Shown here: positions 1 to 11,738 of the stretch, one piece after another
Position numbering within the stretch: the stretch's first letter is position 1
How the letters are laid out: the number at the start of each line of letters is the position of its first letter
Origin: Helianthus annuus
Taxonomy: Eukaryota > Streptophyta > Magnoliopsida > Asterales > Asteraceae
Assembly: GCF_002127325.2 (NCBI RefSeq)
Contig: NC_035435.2
Span: 12,531,893-12,595,892 of the forward strand
Length of the DNA: 64,000 bases
Direction of reading: 5' to 3'
The notes under the pieces: model-generated
Database searches by the model: none
What the model saw: only the letters and a program-made list of their open reading frames with translations
Told to the model about the DNA's origin: nothing
Translations under genes and position numbers: made by a program

Positions 1-1
1 G

Positions 2-1672
2 GACATAATACCCCATTCCATAGCTTGTGAGTTCCAAGCCACTAATAATGAAGCTGAATATGAAGCCTTAATCGCTGGTTTGCAAATTGCTAAGCATATG
101 GGGATCAGGTATCTTGAGGTATACGTGGATTCATTGTTAATCACTAATCACTTTAATGGATCCTATGCTGTTAAAGGTGAAAAACTAACCAAATATTTAG
201 AGATAGTTAGAGAATTGGCACTCTCCTTTGTTTCCTTCAGTTTGACACAGGTACCAAGGGAGGAAAATACAGAAGTTGATGCATTGGCCAATCTAAGATC
301 ATCTTTGAAGATCCCAGAGGATATAAGTATCCCCATCATCCATATCCTGGCTCCTGCTATTGAAAATCAGGTGGCCATGGAAATAGAAGAGGATTCTGCA
401 ATGATCCCTATTGAGGATACTCAATCTGGTTCAGGATCATGGATCTCACCAATCACGAGATACTTACAACACGGAGAGATTCCTATGGGAGAAAATCCTA
501 GGGCTTTCAGAATTAAGGTATCTCAATTCACAATCTTAAATAATATGTTGTATAAGCGATCTCTTGCAGGACCATATTTAAGATGTATCGAGGATCCTGA
601 AGTTCAAGAAGTGTTAAAAGATTTCCATGAAGGAGATTGTGGAAACCACACTGGGGGCAGGGCATTGTTCTCAAGGATCTTAAGGACAGGATACTACTGG
701 CCAACTATGAAAAGGGATGCTGTGGAGTATGCTAAGAAGTGTGATCCTTGTCAAAGACACAGCAATATCCTTCATCAGCCGGCTGAATTTCTACATCCTA
801 TACCATCCTCTTGGCCATTTATGAGATGGGGGATGGATATAGTTGGCAAACTCCCTAAAGCACCTGGTGGAAAAGTTTTCATGCTTGCTATGACTGATTA
901 CTTCTCCAAGTGGATAGAGGCTGAAGCTTTTGCCCAAGTCAGAGAGAAGGAAGTTATATCCTTTATTAAGAGAAATATTATAACTAGATTTGGCATTCCT
1001 TCCGAAATTGTATGTGATAATGATTCCCAATTTATTGGGAGCAGGACTACTAACTTTTGTGACAGTTGGGGGATTAAGATGATAACATCAACACCAGTCC
1101 ACCCACAAGCCAATGGTCAAGCAGAATCATCCAACAAGATCATCATCAACAATCTGAAGAAGAAACTTGGATCCAAGAAGGGGAAATGGGCAGAGGAATT
1201 GCCTTATGTGCTTTGGGCTGATAGGACAACCCCCAAGAATGCTACTGGTCAAACACCCTTCTCTTTGGTGTTTGGGGCAGAATCAGTGATCCCAACAGAA
1301 ATGGTGGTTCCAACTGCTAGAACAAGTACCCGTGATCTTGAGGAGAATGATGCAAACCTGGCTCAAGACTTGGATACTATTGAAGAAATCAGGGATCTGG
1401 CTAGGATAAGGATGGCTAGCTACCAACAAAGAATGGTTGGTGCTTACAACAAAAATGTCAGGATAAGGAAATTCCAAGTTGGGGATATGGTATTGAGAAA
1501 AGCATTCCAAAATACCACCAATCCTGCTGATGGGAAATTGGCACCAAAATGGGAAGGCCCTTATTTGATTGAAGCCGAAGCAGGAAAGGGGGCATATAGA
1601 TTGCTTACCATGGAAGGTAATCTGTTACCAATAGCCTGGAATGCTGTCCAGTTGAAAAAATATTTCATGTAA
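2..1672 (+). CDS. Gypsy polyprotein C-terminal part: RNase H and integrase
   Basis: The frame is open from base 2, so the true start is upstream. The first ~90 codons hold the end of an RNase H domain (motif [15 protein letters not shown] at 47-91), the type found as an added RNase H in Tat elements. Integrase follows: an HHCC zinc-binding region (histidines near 628-648, CDPCQRH at about 740), then the catalytic core with MDIVG (~833), a second aspartate in CDNDSQF (~1015) and the glutamate in NGQAESSN (~1110). The usual DNGSQF is DNDSQF here, a Gly-to-Asp change beside the catalytic Asp that may impair activity. The C-terminal GPYLIEA and AYRLLT motifs are normal for gypsy integrase. The ORF ends with TAA at 1672 and no chromodomain is present. 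Confidence 0.9.
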   Translation, partial: DIIPHSIACEFQATNNEAEYEALIAGLQIAKHMGIRYLEVYVDSLLITNHFNGSYAVKGEKLTKYLEIVRELALSFVSFSLTQVPREENTEVDALANLRSSLKIPEDISIPIIHILAPAIENQVAMEIEEDSAMIPIEDTQSGSGSWISPITRYLQHGEIPMGENPRAFRIKVSQFTILNNMLYKRSLAGPYLRCIEDPEVQEVLKDFHEGDCGNHTGGRALFSRILRTGYYWPTMKRDAVEYAKKCDPCQRHSNILHQPAEFLHPIPSSWPFMRWGMDIVGKLPKAPGGKVFMLAMTDYFSKWIEAEAFAQVREKEVISFIKRNIITRFGIPSEIVCDNDSQFIGSRTTNFCDSWGIKMITSTPVHPQANGQAESSNKIIINNLKKKLGSKKGKWAEELPYVLWADRTTPKNATGQTPFSLVFGAESVIPTEMVVPTARTSTRDLEENDANLAQDLDTIEEIRDLARIRMASYQQRMVGAYNKNVRIRKFQVGDMVLRKAFQNTTNPADGKLAPKWEGPYLIEAEAGKGAYRLLTMEGNLLPIAWNAVQLKKYFM

Positions 1673-3060
1673 GCAGGATCCTTCTGGCATGAATGATCCT
1701 TACATTGGAAGTATCCTTCAAGGATCCCTGAAGCATCAATGATCCTTACTCTGGTAATGTCCTAAGCATGAACTCTTATTTACATATCTTCTTATTTAAG
1801 GATAAGGATCATGTATCCTTCATCCTTCTCTCACGAAATTTTGAGTTCTGATAAGTCCAGGTATCCTTAGCATAATGTCGACAATCTTCAGAAGCAACTC
1901 AGATCCTTGGGTTCAACCCCAGTTATTTGGGCTTGTCCCCAGTTATCCTTGGGCTTGTCCCCAGTTTTCGCCTGTAGCGCACGATGATCCTGGTATAGTT
2001 CACGTCTTTGGGACCAGTACTCGCTTTAGGGGCTGATAACCCCATCGTACTGGCTATACCTAGGATCCTACGTATAATGGTAGACGTACCATACATCCGT
2101 TCCTAAGGTTTCTAACGTTTTCACGTTAGTTAAGGTTTTGGCATTTTCATGTCACTAAGTTTGGATAGTCGCCAGTGAGGGCCATACTCCAGTTTACATA
2201 CGATCCTTGGGCTTGTCCCCAGTTATCCTTCGGGCTTGTCCCTAGTTACCCTTCGGGCTTGTCCCCAGTTATCCTTTGGGCTTGTCCCCAGTTACTAACT
2301 TATCTATGATATTGGCTTAGTCCCAAGTTATATTCTATTTTTCAGGTTTTCGAAGTTAAACAATTAAAGATCCTTAATCCTTATTATCCATTAAAGTTTT
2401 ACTTATGGTTATCCTGATTAAAGGTTAGGATCCTAACTTGGATCCTCAGGTATGATCCTTGACTATTTTTAATTTCATTCATTATTCATTTGAATAACCC
2501 TTAGACCTTGACAACGGAACCTATGATCCTTAACATGAACTACTTTTTGGAAGTTTTCAACTATAGGATACTTGATCCTGGATCGTATCCTAAATTTCTT
2601 AAACATAATTTGCTTAACTTTTCTTACTCAGACAAATATATATCAAAACAATTGAAAGAATAAAAGATATACAAGGATAACATCACACGATAAGTCAAAA
2701 GTTAAAAGTTTTATTTATTAAATATTTAACCCTTTCAAAAGTTGTCAAAATTGCCAACCCACGTTTCTACCAGCAAAACGTGGCCCGTCCACATGGGTTG
2801 GCAAAGGGTGTCCATTGTTTGTGCGGTCATAGCATGCAGGAAATTAAAAGGCGGCAGGATCACAATGGCTTCATCCCCCAAACAGAGGATCCCTCCACCA
2901 TATGTAATCCTACCTATTGTTCACAGGATCCTAGATCCTCAACCCTAAACTATTGTTTAAATACAGACCATAATTGTTTTAAAACATCACAAACCACCAA
3001 ACAAAAAAAATTGGGCTCCGGCTATGTCTAGAAATTTCCATCATTGCCCAATCCTGCAGC
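1673..3060. repeat. Non-coding spacer of Tat copy A with short tandem repeats
   Basis: There is no supported gene. The motif GGGCTTGTCCCCAGTTATCC recurs as near-tandem units at about 1927-1968 and 2208-2300, with degenerate forms nearby. GATCCT and its complement AGGATC are extremely frequent throughout. The corresponding spacer of copy B (6428-6703 and 12238-13340) has the same order of motifs, so this is a conserved part of the element rather than random host DNA. Confidence 0.7.
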
Positions 3061-4611
3061 TCAATCCTTCGCTGCACCATCACCACCGGCTCCGCTTGCC
3101 TCTCCAGCATGATCCTTGCCAGCGCCTCCACCCTCAAGCATCGGGATCTCCTCAGCTTCTTCATCATCCTCCAACTCTGCCAGCCTCGCCTTCCAACCCT
3201 CTACATCCCATGTGCTCTTGTCGAAGGCAGGATCCTGAGCCTCCATAGCCATCTGCAGCTGGATCTTATACATGGTTATTGCAGCAGAGACCTTGGCATC
3301 CTGGGTGATCTCATGCTTCTCATAGTCAAAGTTGATCAGCATCTTGGCAGCATCATCCTTGGTGGCCCGGAGCTCCTTCTCGAGGTCAGCTATCTTAAGA
3401 TCCTTCAGCACACCCATTTGTTGAAGGTCAGCAATCTGGCGGTCTTGATCCTCGACGTGGCCAACATACGTCTCTATCTCAGCAAATTTCTGCAAGGAAA
3501 ACAAGGCATAACATCAGAAACAAACAATCCTCAAAACTATCAGGATACACAAACAGGGGCAGTGATCCTTACCTCATTAAAGTAGTCCAGAAATTGTTGG
3601 CGGAGCAGGGGCAGGCCTTGAAGATCCTCAGCTTCAGAGGTTTTTCTCTTCTTGCCTCCTTTCCCTCTAAGAGGTGCCTTGGGGACGGAAGCACTTGGGC
3701 TAGCAGGAGTCTTCTTCCTTGAGGATTTGACGTTGGTTAGATCATCGATGCCAAACTTTGATAAGTATTCTAACTTAATTCGAATTTCCCCATAGAATCA
3801 CTTTTTAAATAAGGATACTTACTTGACATTGTGGCAGAGGCAGAGGATACTTCCTGAGAATCCTGGGTGGCAACCTGGAAAGTTCTTATCTCAGGATCAA
3901 GCTTCTTGAAGGCCAAGAGTCTCTCTTTTGCAGCAGGAGTCAACCTAAGATGGGAAACGGATATAGCTGCACAATAAACAAGAGAATATCAGTGATCCAT
4001 ATCCTGAGGAATAAGTTCTATGGTGATCCTTCTAGGATCCTACCATGGGTAGCCCACTCCTTGGGTAAATCCTTCCCATTAGGGATGGTATCTCTCTTCA
4101 CAAAAAAGAACCGCCGCTTCCAGTTCACATCATTTTTGGTAACCTTGAGAACAGGGTGCTCCTCTCCAGCTTTTCGTTTGAACAAGTACCGGTGGGATCC
4201 AAAAGTTGTAAGATCATACATCTCACCCAACTCCACCATACCCAGATCAATCCCTTCTTGTTCGATGATCCTTTCAAGGGTGTATAAAACCCTCCAGATC
4301 ATCGGCATAGCCTGGATATAGCAGATGCCGGTAAGGGAGAAAAAAGACTCGGTGAACTGAGGGAAAGGATATGAGTATCCTATCATGAAAGGAGTGACCG
4401 GGAAAGCTACCCAAGTCTCAGAGATGAAATCACTCAAAGCGGTAGGACTAAAAGACTTGAAAAGGGTTTCCGCCGGGAAGCAATGATGGATTTTATCGAT
4501 TTGAGGGTCGGTAAAGCAACACCTCTCGGTGGGGAAATCCTTGATGATCCCTTGACCCTTCAAGGGGCTGCTCTTCTTAGGATCCTTACTGGGAGAATTC
4601 CGGAGCAACAT
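3061..4611 (-). CDS. Antisense spliced gene carried by Tat element (copy A)
   Basis: This gene lies on the strand opposite to pol. The model has four exons: 4611-4044, 3966-3823, 3769-3573 and 3489-3061. Each intron is GT-AG. Lengths 568+144+197+429 give 1338 nt, exactly 446 codons with one terminal stop. The N-terminal ~190 residues resemble the plant 'putative gypsy type transposon' domain (Transposase_28-like; motifs FPAETLFK, YSYPFPQFTESFF, RRFFFVKR). A Lys/Ser-rich linker follows (GKGGKKRK), then a charged, probably coiled-coil C-terminus and an acidic Gly/Ala-rich tail. Copy B has the same exon borders. Antisense ORFs are known in Tat/Retand elements; the function is unknown. The exon 3 acceptor was chosen because it preserves frame. 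Confidence 0.75.
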
Positions 4612-4751
4612 TTTTTACAAGACGATGGAAAAAGAAAGAAAAACAGAGTAAGCAAGAGAGAAGGAGAAGGGGAATACCTGTTCAATCCTCTGATAGCGGT
4701 TATAAAGGGAAGAGTTCTTGAATTTAAATGCAAACGATCCTATCCCTATTT

Positions 4752-4760
4752 CTATTTATA
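4752..4760 (-). promoter_or_regulatory. TATA box of the antisense gene (copy A)
   Basis: The minus strand reads TATAAATAG. Its outer edge is 149 bp from the antisense ATG at 4611. In copy B the equivalent TATAAATAG is at 26554-26562, also 149 bp from the ATG at 26413. Conserved spacing in two copies supports an antisense promoter, but transcription is not shown by the sequence. Confidence 0.55.
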
Positions 4761-4904
4761 ATGATGATTTGTGCAGGGCTGTCATCTCCATGACGTCAGA
4801 TCGCAACGGATAGTTCATTCTTAACGGCTATATATCCGTTGAGTTAGTTATAGATAAGATTCGGCAAAATATAACTCGTTAATATTACATAATTACTCCT
4901 TATA

Positions 4905-4917
4905 TTTTGGGGGCAAT
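4905..4917 (+). promoter_or_regulatory. Polypurine tract of Tat copy A
   Basis: TTTTGGGGGCAAT lies directly against the 3' LTR start (TGTTAGGG). The same sequence precedes the copy B LTR at 26701-26713. It would prime plus-strand DNA synthesis. Confidence 0.65.
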
Positions 4918-5637
4918 TGTTAGGGCAGGATTTTAATGACCTGTGATCCTTACATGATATCCTAACAAGTGATCCTTGTTTCTTTGGCAGATAGTGATCC
5001 TCAGAAGAGCTCCAAGATCAGGATTATGGATCATCCTAAGGATCCTCATACTAACGATTGTTCTCTTTGGATTTAATGTTGTTTTGCAGGAATTACGAGT
5101 TGAACCAGGTCTTAGCAACGTAAACAAGGAATCTGTCACGCTAATTTCGCACATGCATAATCTAAGATGGACGTTATGGAGAATATGGAAACTCAGCACA
5201 ATTCAAGGGCAATTAATTAGGCTAAATTTACTTCTATTTCTAAAGGGGTAACGAGCTAGTAGTTAGGTGATTTGCCTAAAATACAACCACACACACTTGT
5301 ATAAATGGCACTCTTCAGCATTTGGAAGACACAACACATTTTTTTCACACGCTTTAGCATACAATACTATAGTGATCCTTGTACCTAGCTCGTTACCATC
5401 CGAAGTTGTAAACATTATTTGTTATATTGAAGTTTGGTGATTGGTAGTTTCCATCACCCAAGGTTTTTTATGCCGGAGATCATTCATTGATCAAGGGCTT
5501 TTTCCTCGTATAAATCCTTGTGTCACTTGTGCAATTTTCATTTAAGTGATCCTTCTCTTTGTTCATCGTACCAAGCATCATTCCCCGTTTACAAAGAGTT
5601 TGGTTGCATTATCCTTGTGTGATTTTTGACCAAAACA
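4918..5637 (+). repeat. 3' LTR of Tat copy A (720 bp)
   Basis: It begins TGTTAGGGCAGG just after the polypurine tract and ends GACCAAAACA. It aligns along its length with 26714-27417, the LTR of copy B, including the shared segment AGTTTCCATCACCC and the common end. The partner 5' LTR is outside the window. Confidence 0.85.
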
Positions 5638-6427
5638 CTTGCCATGACTGATTACTTCTCAAAGTGGATAGAGGCTGAAGCCTTTGCTCAAGTCAGAGAA
5701 AAAGAAGTGATATCCTTTATCAAAAGAAATATTATTACTAGATTTGGTATTCCTTCTGAAATTGTTTGTGATAATGGATCCTAATTTATTGGGAGTAGAA
5801 CTACTAACTTTTGTGACAGCTGGGGGATTAAGATGATAACATCAACACCAGTCCACCCACAAGCTAATGGTCAAGCAGAATCATCCAACAAGATCATCAT
5901 CAACAACTTGAAGAAGAAGCTTGGATCCAAGAAAGGAAAATGGGCAGAAGAACCACCTTATGTACTATGGGCTGGTAGGACAACTCCCAAGAATCCTACT
6001 GGTCAAACTCCATTTTCTTTAGTGTTTTGGGGCAGAATCAGTGATCCCTACAGAGATGGTGGTTCCTACTGCAAGAACAAGCATCCGTGATCCTGAAGGA
6101 AATGCTGAAAACTTGGTTCAAGACTTGGATACTATAGAAGAACTCAGGGATTTGGCAAGGATAAGGATGGCTAGTTATCAACAAAGGATGGCTGGAGCCT
6201 AAAATAAGAATGTCAGGATCAGGAAGTTCCAAGTTGGTGATATGGTATTCAGGAAAGCATTTCAGAATACCACAAATCCTGCCAATGGAAAATTGGCACC
6301 AAAGTGGACAGGCCCCTACCTGATTGAAGCTGAAGCAGGAATGGGGGCATATCGATTGTTAACCATGGAAGGAGATTCACTACTAAGAGCTTGGAATGCT
6401 GTCCATCTGAAGAAATATTTCGTATAA
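5638..6427 (+). pseudogene. Integrase remnant of Tat copy B
   Basis: This matches the integrase core of copy A from the [14 protein letters not shown] motif to the C-terminus, so the first part of the domain was cut off by the insertion of copy A. It has an in-frame TAA at about 5782, where copy A has Gln in the SQF motif. A frameshift lies near 6030 and another stop near 6200 (GCCTAAAAT). Unlike copy A, the surviving text before the stop has the canonical DNGS motif, so the G-to-D change in copy A arose separately. No function remains. Confidence 0.85.
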
Positions 6428-6703
6428 TAAGGATCCAGGATCCTCAACCATTTTCATGATCGATATCCTCGAAGGATCCTTAGAGGATAGAGGATCCTCG
6501 TTTTGGTAATGATCTAATCTCAAACTATTTCATTCTTTAATTATTCTATATACAAGGAAAAGGATCCTGGATCCTTTATCCTCCTTTCACTTGATTCTGA
6601 GTTTTGCAGAAGGTTCATGTATCCTTAACTAAGGATTGAATATCGACAGAAGTCTCCAGTTATTTGGGATTAACCCCAGTTATTTGGGCTTGACCCCAAT
6701 TAT
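6428..6703. repeat. Spacer of Tat copy B before the copia insertion
   Basis: GATCC-rich non-coding DNA corresponding to 1673-1950 of copy A, ending in units of TTGGGCTTGACCCCAATTAT. The last five bases (ATTAT, 6699-6703) are the left target duplication of the copia element. Confidence 0.65.
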
Positions 6704-7198
6704 TGTTGGTGCATATTTGTGACAACAGCTTAGATTTGGTTTTTGGATATCTTGTAATTAGTTAAACGTTAAACAGTTAGCGGGTTTAACTTTGTAATAG
6801 TTAGTTGTAATGTTTGGGCTAACCAAACCCAACGAATTGGGTGTATGGGGGCGAATTGGGCTTGTCCAATTCGCAGTCCATGAGGTTTAACCTAGCCCAA
6901 GTAGCAAACCTTGTGTTATATAAACATGGTTAGGCTTTAGGGTTTAGGTTAATCAGCCAAAACAATGTTTTAGAGAGGAATTTCGTGAGAGCTCCTACAG
7001 CTTGGACGAATTTAGAGTTGGTTAGGGATCTTGATTGATTGTAATCAGTTTGATAGATAATCAATAAAGATCCGGTTTGAAAGTGAATTGCTATTTCTGT
7101 TCCTCTACTTGTTTCTGTGATATTCTGATCAAGAGGATTCCGCACTCTTGATTAGATTGACAATTTTGTGAAAGATCCATACATCAAGGGGACCTACA
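6704..7198 (+). repeat. 5' LTR of gag-only copia element
   Basis: 495 bp, TGTTGGTGCA to CCTACA, followed at once by the PBS. A TATA-like TTATATAAAC occurs near 6913. Confidence 0.9.
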
Positions 7199-7200
7199 AT

Positions 7201-7212
7201 TGGTATCAGAGC
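7201..7212 (+). promoter_or_regulatory. Primer binding site (initiator Met tRNA)
   Basis: TGGTATCAGAGC is the complement of the 3' end of plant initiator methionine tRNA. It lies 2 bases after the 5' LTR. Confidence 0.85.
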
Positions 7213-8313
7213 ATTAGGCTCTTGAAGAAGCTCGGTTCAGAATTGGTGGCTGCAGAAACCTGAAGAAATTTTCGAAAATTTTAAATCTGAAAACTAGGGT
7301 TTTGGAAAATTTCGAAATTTTTGAGTTTTGTTCTTGGAATTTTTGAAATTTTAGGGTTATTTGATCTGTTTGCATATTTAATTTTGCTGTTTAAAGTGTT
7401 TTTGGTTGCAGTTTTGGTTGATTTTTGAAGGATTTTGGCAAGAAAGTCTTGAAGATTCGAAGATTGTTCTTCGTGTTCTTCACAATTTTCGAAAATTTAG
7501 TGCTGATTTGGTTGTTTAATTTTGCAGGAAACTGTTAGAAGAATCTGGAAAATCTTCAGAAATTTCAAACAGGTTGAGTTTCTAAAATTCTAGCAAAATT
7601 AACAATTCCGCTGACAAATCAGAGGAATTATCTGATCCAGCAAATTTAACATTGGTGACCGGCGAAATTAAAATCCAAAGGCGACTTTGGTAACCGTTAT
7701 AATTGTCCTCAGCGACATTATTATGGTGATCGGCGAAGTTACTAGACGTCGTGCTAGCGAAATTATTTACCAGCGAATTTGATCAGCTAGCATAATTAAC
7801 CAGCAAAATTAATCTGACCAGCGAAATTAAGCTAGCATAAGTAACCAGCGAATTTGATCAACTAGCATATTTATTCCAGCGAATTTAAAGACCAGCATAA
7901 TTATAATTCTCTACCAGCATAATTATAATTCCTCTACCAGCATAATTATAACTACTCTATCAGCATATTTAACTTGGTTTGCCAGCATAATTAGCGTGAC
8001 ATAGCGAAATTAACTTGGTTAGCCAGCAAAATTAAAAGGTGGAGTATTTATTTAGATACGTATATAGGATTTAATGTTTTTGAAAATAGAAAGTGATCCG
8101 TAGCTCATCTCGACAAACCGTTTGCACGGTTGGACTCGGTTGATTTTTAGGACAAAAAAAGACTCTGGAAAATCCCGAATTTGGTTTTCGACATTATATA
8201 TCATTGGATTTGTTTTTTCGAGACGATTCTAATGGTATAATTTGGTAAAAACAGTTTTTGGAAAAATTTTGTACGGTTTTATCAGTACGGTTACGGTAAA
8301 AACGTGTTTAAGG

Positions 8314-9783
8314 ATGGTCAAAATGGATAAAGTCAGTGAGACTGTTAAGAATTGGCCAAAGCTGAGAAATGTCAAAGAATATGCTATCTGGAAAGAGGAG
8401 TTTGAGGCATTTGTGAAGAGTGAAGATACCAGAATGTGGTATTGTATGATTCATGGATATGTTGCTCCTACACGTCATGTCGAAGGAAGGGTTATAGTGA
8501 TGTCTTATGACAAGATGGATGAATCTGAGAGACAGGTGGTTGATGCTGAGAAGAAAGCTTTAGCTGCAATAAAAATGTCCTTACCTGATGGCATCAAGCA
8601 TACCTTTACGAAGTACACTAATTCAAAGGATATGTGGGATGCATTAGAAAAGCGATATCAGGGAAATGCAAATGTTGTGGTAGAAGAGAAGAAGAAAGCT
8701 GTTGAGAAGAAGGCTGCAGAAGTTTCAAAGTGCATGAATGGTGTGAATGAGCTTACAGCAGAGGTGAAGGTAACATCAGAACCTGTAAGTCATACGTGTC
8801 ATAATTGCACTGAACTACAAGGTAAAGTTAACAACCTATCGGAGTAAAACAAAATTCTGTTAGCTGAATTGGAAAAACTGAAAGAGTCAAATGTTCTTTT
8901 GATTAAACGAGAGTCAAATTGTTTAAACAAACTTGAGTCAAATGAACAGGAAATTAGCAGTTTAACAAGCAAAGTCAATGAACTATTACAGGTCATTGAT
9001 TTGGCTCGTGAAACTGTGAAAGATAAAACTAATGAATTTTCTGATAAGTGCAGGGAATTGGCCGTTGCGCAAGACCGAATTGTTGAACTTAAAGGAAAGT
9101 TAGACAAGTTTGGAAAATCTTCATTAGTTAGGACTAAAATTCAAGCAAGTTTGAAAAAGAGTAATGATAAAAAGGGTTTGGGGTTTAGTAAAGCCTCATC
9201 TTCTAAAAATCAAGACTACTCTTTTTTACCTGATGAAAATGAGTTAATTGATTTTGTGCCTACTACACCAGCTGTAGTGGATCTGATAGCTGTGGACTTG
9301 CCAAGTAGTCCAGAATCTTTGAAAGAATCTGTTGAGTCTAACAGTACACCTCATAAAGTGGATGAGGATACTGAAGATGGAAAAAAGAAAACATTTAAAA
9401 AGAGATTTAACAAAAAGAAAATTTATAAGAAAAAATCTTGTTTTAGATGTCACAACAAAGGGCACGTGGCAAGTTGTTGTCCTTTAAAGGAAAATAAACA
9501 AAAAGTTGATGAGGTTAAGGATGGGAATAGGGCTGGTTTAAATAATAATGTGCAACCACATTGTCAATATAATCAACTAAGATTTCAATCTAAAACTTCA
9601 ACAACAAGACGATTTGATAGACCAAGAAGCAATTCTACACAATTTAGTCATTTTAATGGTAAATCAAATCGGATTCAAAATCAAAATAGAAATTTTGGAT
9701 ATCAAAATCGATTCCATACTTTTGGTAATCGATATTTTCAAAGAAGAAACGAACATAGGGGTTTTAGTAACTCAAATGTTTGA
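8314..9783 (+). pseudogene. Copia gag with one internal stop
   Basis: The likely start is the ATG at 8314 (MVKMDKVSET); the open frame extends back to 8242. The first ~180 codons are a typical copia gag (UBN2-like; WKEEFEAFV, MWDALEKRYQGN). A Lys/Glu-rich, probably coiled-coil segment follows. An in-frame TAA at 8845-8847 interrupts the frame, which is then open to 9783. The zinc knuckle CFRCHNKGHVASC (CX2CX4HX4C) is near 9439. The basic Asn/Arg-rich tail runs through a T-rich slip site after 9783 into another frame. If mobilised recently, the stop would have had to be read through or to have arisen after insertion. Confidence 0.8.
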
Positions 9784-10105
9784 CAACATCCAAATTTTTT
9801 TTCAAAATTCATGGTATAATAATGGGAGAAGAAGGTATCAAGATAATAATTTTCAAAGGTCAGAAAATCCGAGATTTTATTGGAACTCTCGTGATCAAAG
9901 ACCTAGTGGAAGTACAACATCCAAGACACCAGTAAGGTGTGATGGATATTGGTTAGAAACATCTTATGTAGATTTACATGGTCAACCCAAAACCGGCCAG
10001 TTTTGGGTTGTTAAGTCTAACTGCGTTGTTGAGAATGTGAAGGATGACCAAGAAGGACTGTTGATGTGTTCGACAGTGGTTGTTCCTGTAAAGCGTCTGA
10101 GGTGA
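9784..10105 (+). pseudogene. Frameshifted C-terminal extension of the copia gag
   Basis: After the TGA at 9781 the gag text continues in another frame (NGRRRYQDNNFQRSENPRFY) and ends at 10105. The tail contains GYWLETSYVDLHGQPKT, which resembles the linker before protease in some copia polyproteins. No DSGA or DTGA protease motif follows; instead there is a stop. The run of T at about 9795 is a plausible slippage site. Confidence 0.6.
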
Positions 10106-11738
10106 ATAGTAGGTTAAAATTGGTAACTAACTGTTTACTTTAGTGATTGATTGATGATTTATTGGTGAAAAACTTATTGTCAAGTTGAAGTGGGAGTCTG
10201 TTTGTGTTTTAAATTTCTGTTTTTGAAACTTGCTCCATAAAAACAAAAATTTAGGGGGAGAAATTTCCCTAAGCCAAAACGAGTTTAGTTAGTGCGTGTG
10301 TTTAGGGGGAGTAAGTTATAAATTAAAAATAAAAAAAACAAAAACATTGAAAAATCAAAAACAAAAAAAATAGAAAATAAAAAATGAGTTATCACTGTGT
10401 GAAAAAGAAGAAATGATAGTACATCAGCAAGTTAGACTGTCACACTGAAATTGAACCTAAATTGCTTAAGTGTGATAGCAGCTTCATCATATGATGTACC
10501 AGTAGGCAAAAAGCATGAAGTAATCAACTTACCAATGTGATATAAACTTAAATGAACTGAATATGAGTGGGGAACACATCAGTGGTGTATGGTATAATGA
10601 CCTTAAATCTTGCGTTGATAGATTGCCAAAATCTGAGGTTTTGGGTCTTTATACTGTTATTTCATCTGGGGATATCAGGGTTGTCCTTCTGCTGCATCCA
10701 GATACATGCTGACCTAGGCACACCCAGGATATCTTAAAAGAGCAAAAAATGCCAAATCCCATAAATGAAGAAGCTCTCCTAGAGAGTCATTCAAAATGTG
10801 TAAAATGCATAATTCGTACCAAAAAATGGTATTTGTCTTAGACCTCGTTAGATATTTTGGTCTCTTTGTTGTACGGAAGTACTGACCTGATCACCAATTA
10901 TCTAAACATTGAAAAACAAAACGGATGAATGCAGTATACTCACCTACTACGATGAATCTTTGTGCAAACCTTTATCGCGGGGGTATATCCTAAAGTGGGA
11001 CACACTAGTATTTCAGTTATAATATTACCTTCACGTATCATACGGTAATGGTACTTGAAATGTTCATCCATTTTGTTTAAGTGGACAAACATACTAGTAA
11101 TCGTCTTGGACTGCTTTTCACGAAAAATTACATAAAGAATTAACTAACTGTGTGAAACAGTTTGATTATGCTGATATGATCTTCTTACCAGTGATTCTCA
11201 CAAAAATAGAGTGTTTATTGCTTTTGTTATTTTCTTGCTTTCGGAAAATATAAAAAAATCCAAAAATAGTGTCTTTTTCTGTTTAAAATTCTTAACGTAC
11301 AGAAAACTGTTATTCTTGGAGGAATTGTTACTGATAGGGGAAGACGGTGTTAGAAAGTGAGTTCAAAATTTTAAATCAGATAGGTTCTTGTGTGTTGGAC
11401 AAAAAGTTTTGCGTGTTGGTGATAAGTTGAAAATGCTTAATCTGTAATACAGTTTAACTATCTCTTGAAAAATAAAAATTTATTTAACTGTGTTGAAAAA
11501 TTCTTATGGAGTTTGAACAGTTTGAAGATTGCTTTGCAAATGCTAAACTGGAGTTTACTCAAGTGCTAACGTTTTGAAGATTTGGTGATTGGATGCATCA
11601 GCTTAGGGGGAGTCTGTTGCTGACAGAAGCTATTGAAGCTGAAGCTATCCAAAGACCAAAGACAGTGCAAGACTACATGAAGATTGCAAGAAGACTGAAG
11701 ACAAAGTTATTTTATGAAGCTATTGTCAAGGGGGAGTT
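10106..11738. other. Non-coding 3' internal region of the gag-only copia element
   Basis: No coding region is supported. AGGGGGAGT purine blocks occur at about 10252, 10304 and 11605, and the block AAGGGGGAG next to the 3' LTR (11728-11736) is the likely polypurine tract. I see no trace of integrase or reverse transcriptase, so the pol genes were either replaced or lost completely. Confidence 0.6.

Larger units (their letters stand above)
1..5637 (+). mobile_element. Tat-lineage Ty3/gypsy retrotransposon, copy A (3' part)
   Basis: The element runs in from the left edge. It has a second, archaeal-type RNase H and integrase, then a long non-coding stretch, an antisense spliced gene, a polypurine tract and a 720-bp 3' LTR. 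The RNase H type and an antisense gene between pol and the 3' LTR are known traits of the Tat/Retand group. Its right end falls inside the integrase gene of a second copy of the same family (copy B), so copy A is the younger insertion. The 5-bp target duplication at the right is probably CTTGC (5638-5642); the left copy lies outside the window. Confidence 0.85.

Noticed and set aside
6930..7145. 71-codon minus-strand frame, repeated at 11964-12179
   Set aside because: Both are in the LTRs of the gag-only copia element and are copies only because the LTRs are.
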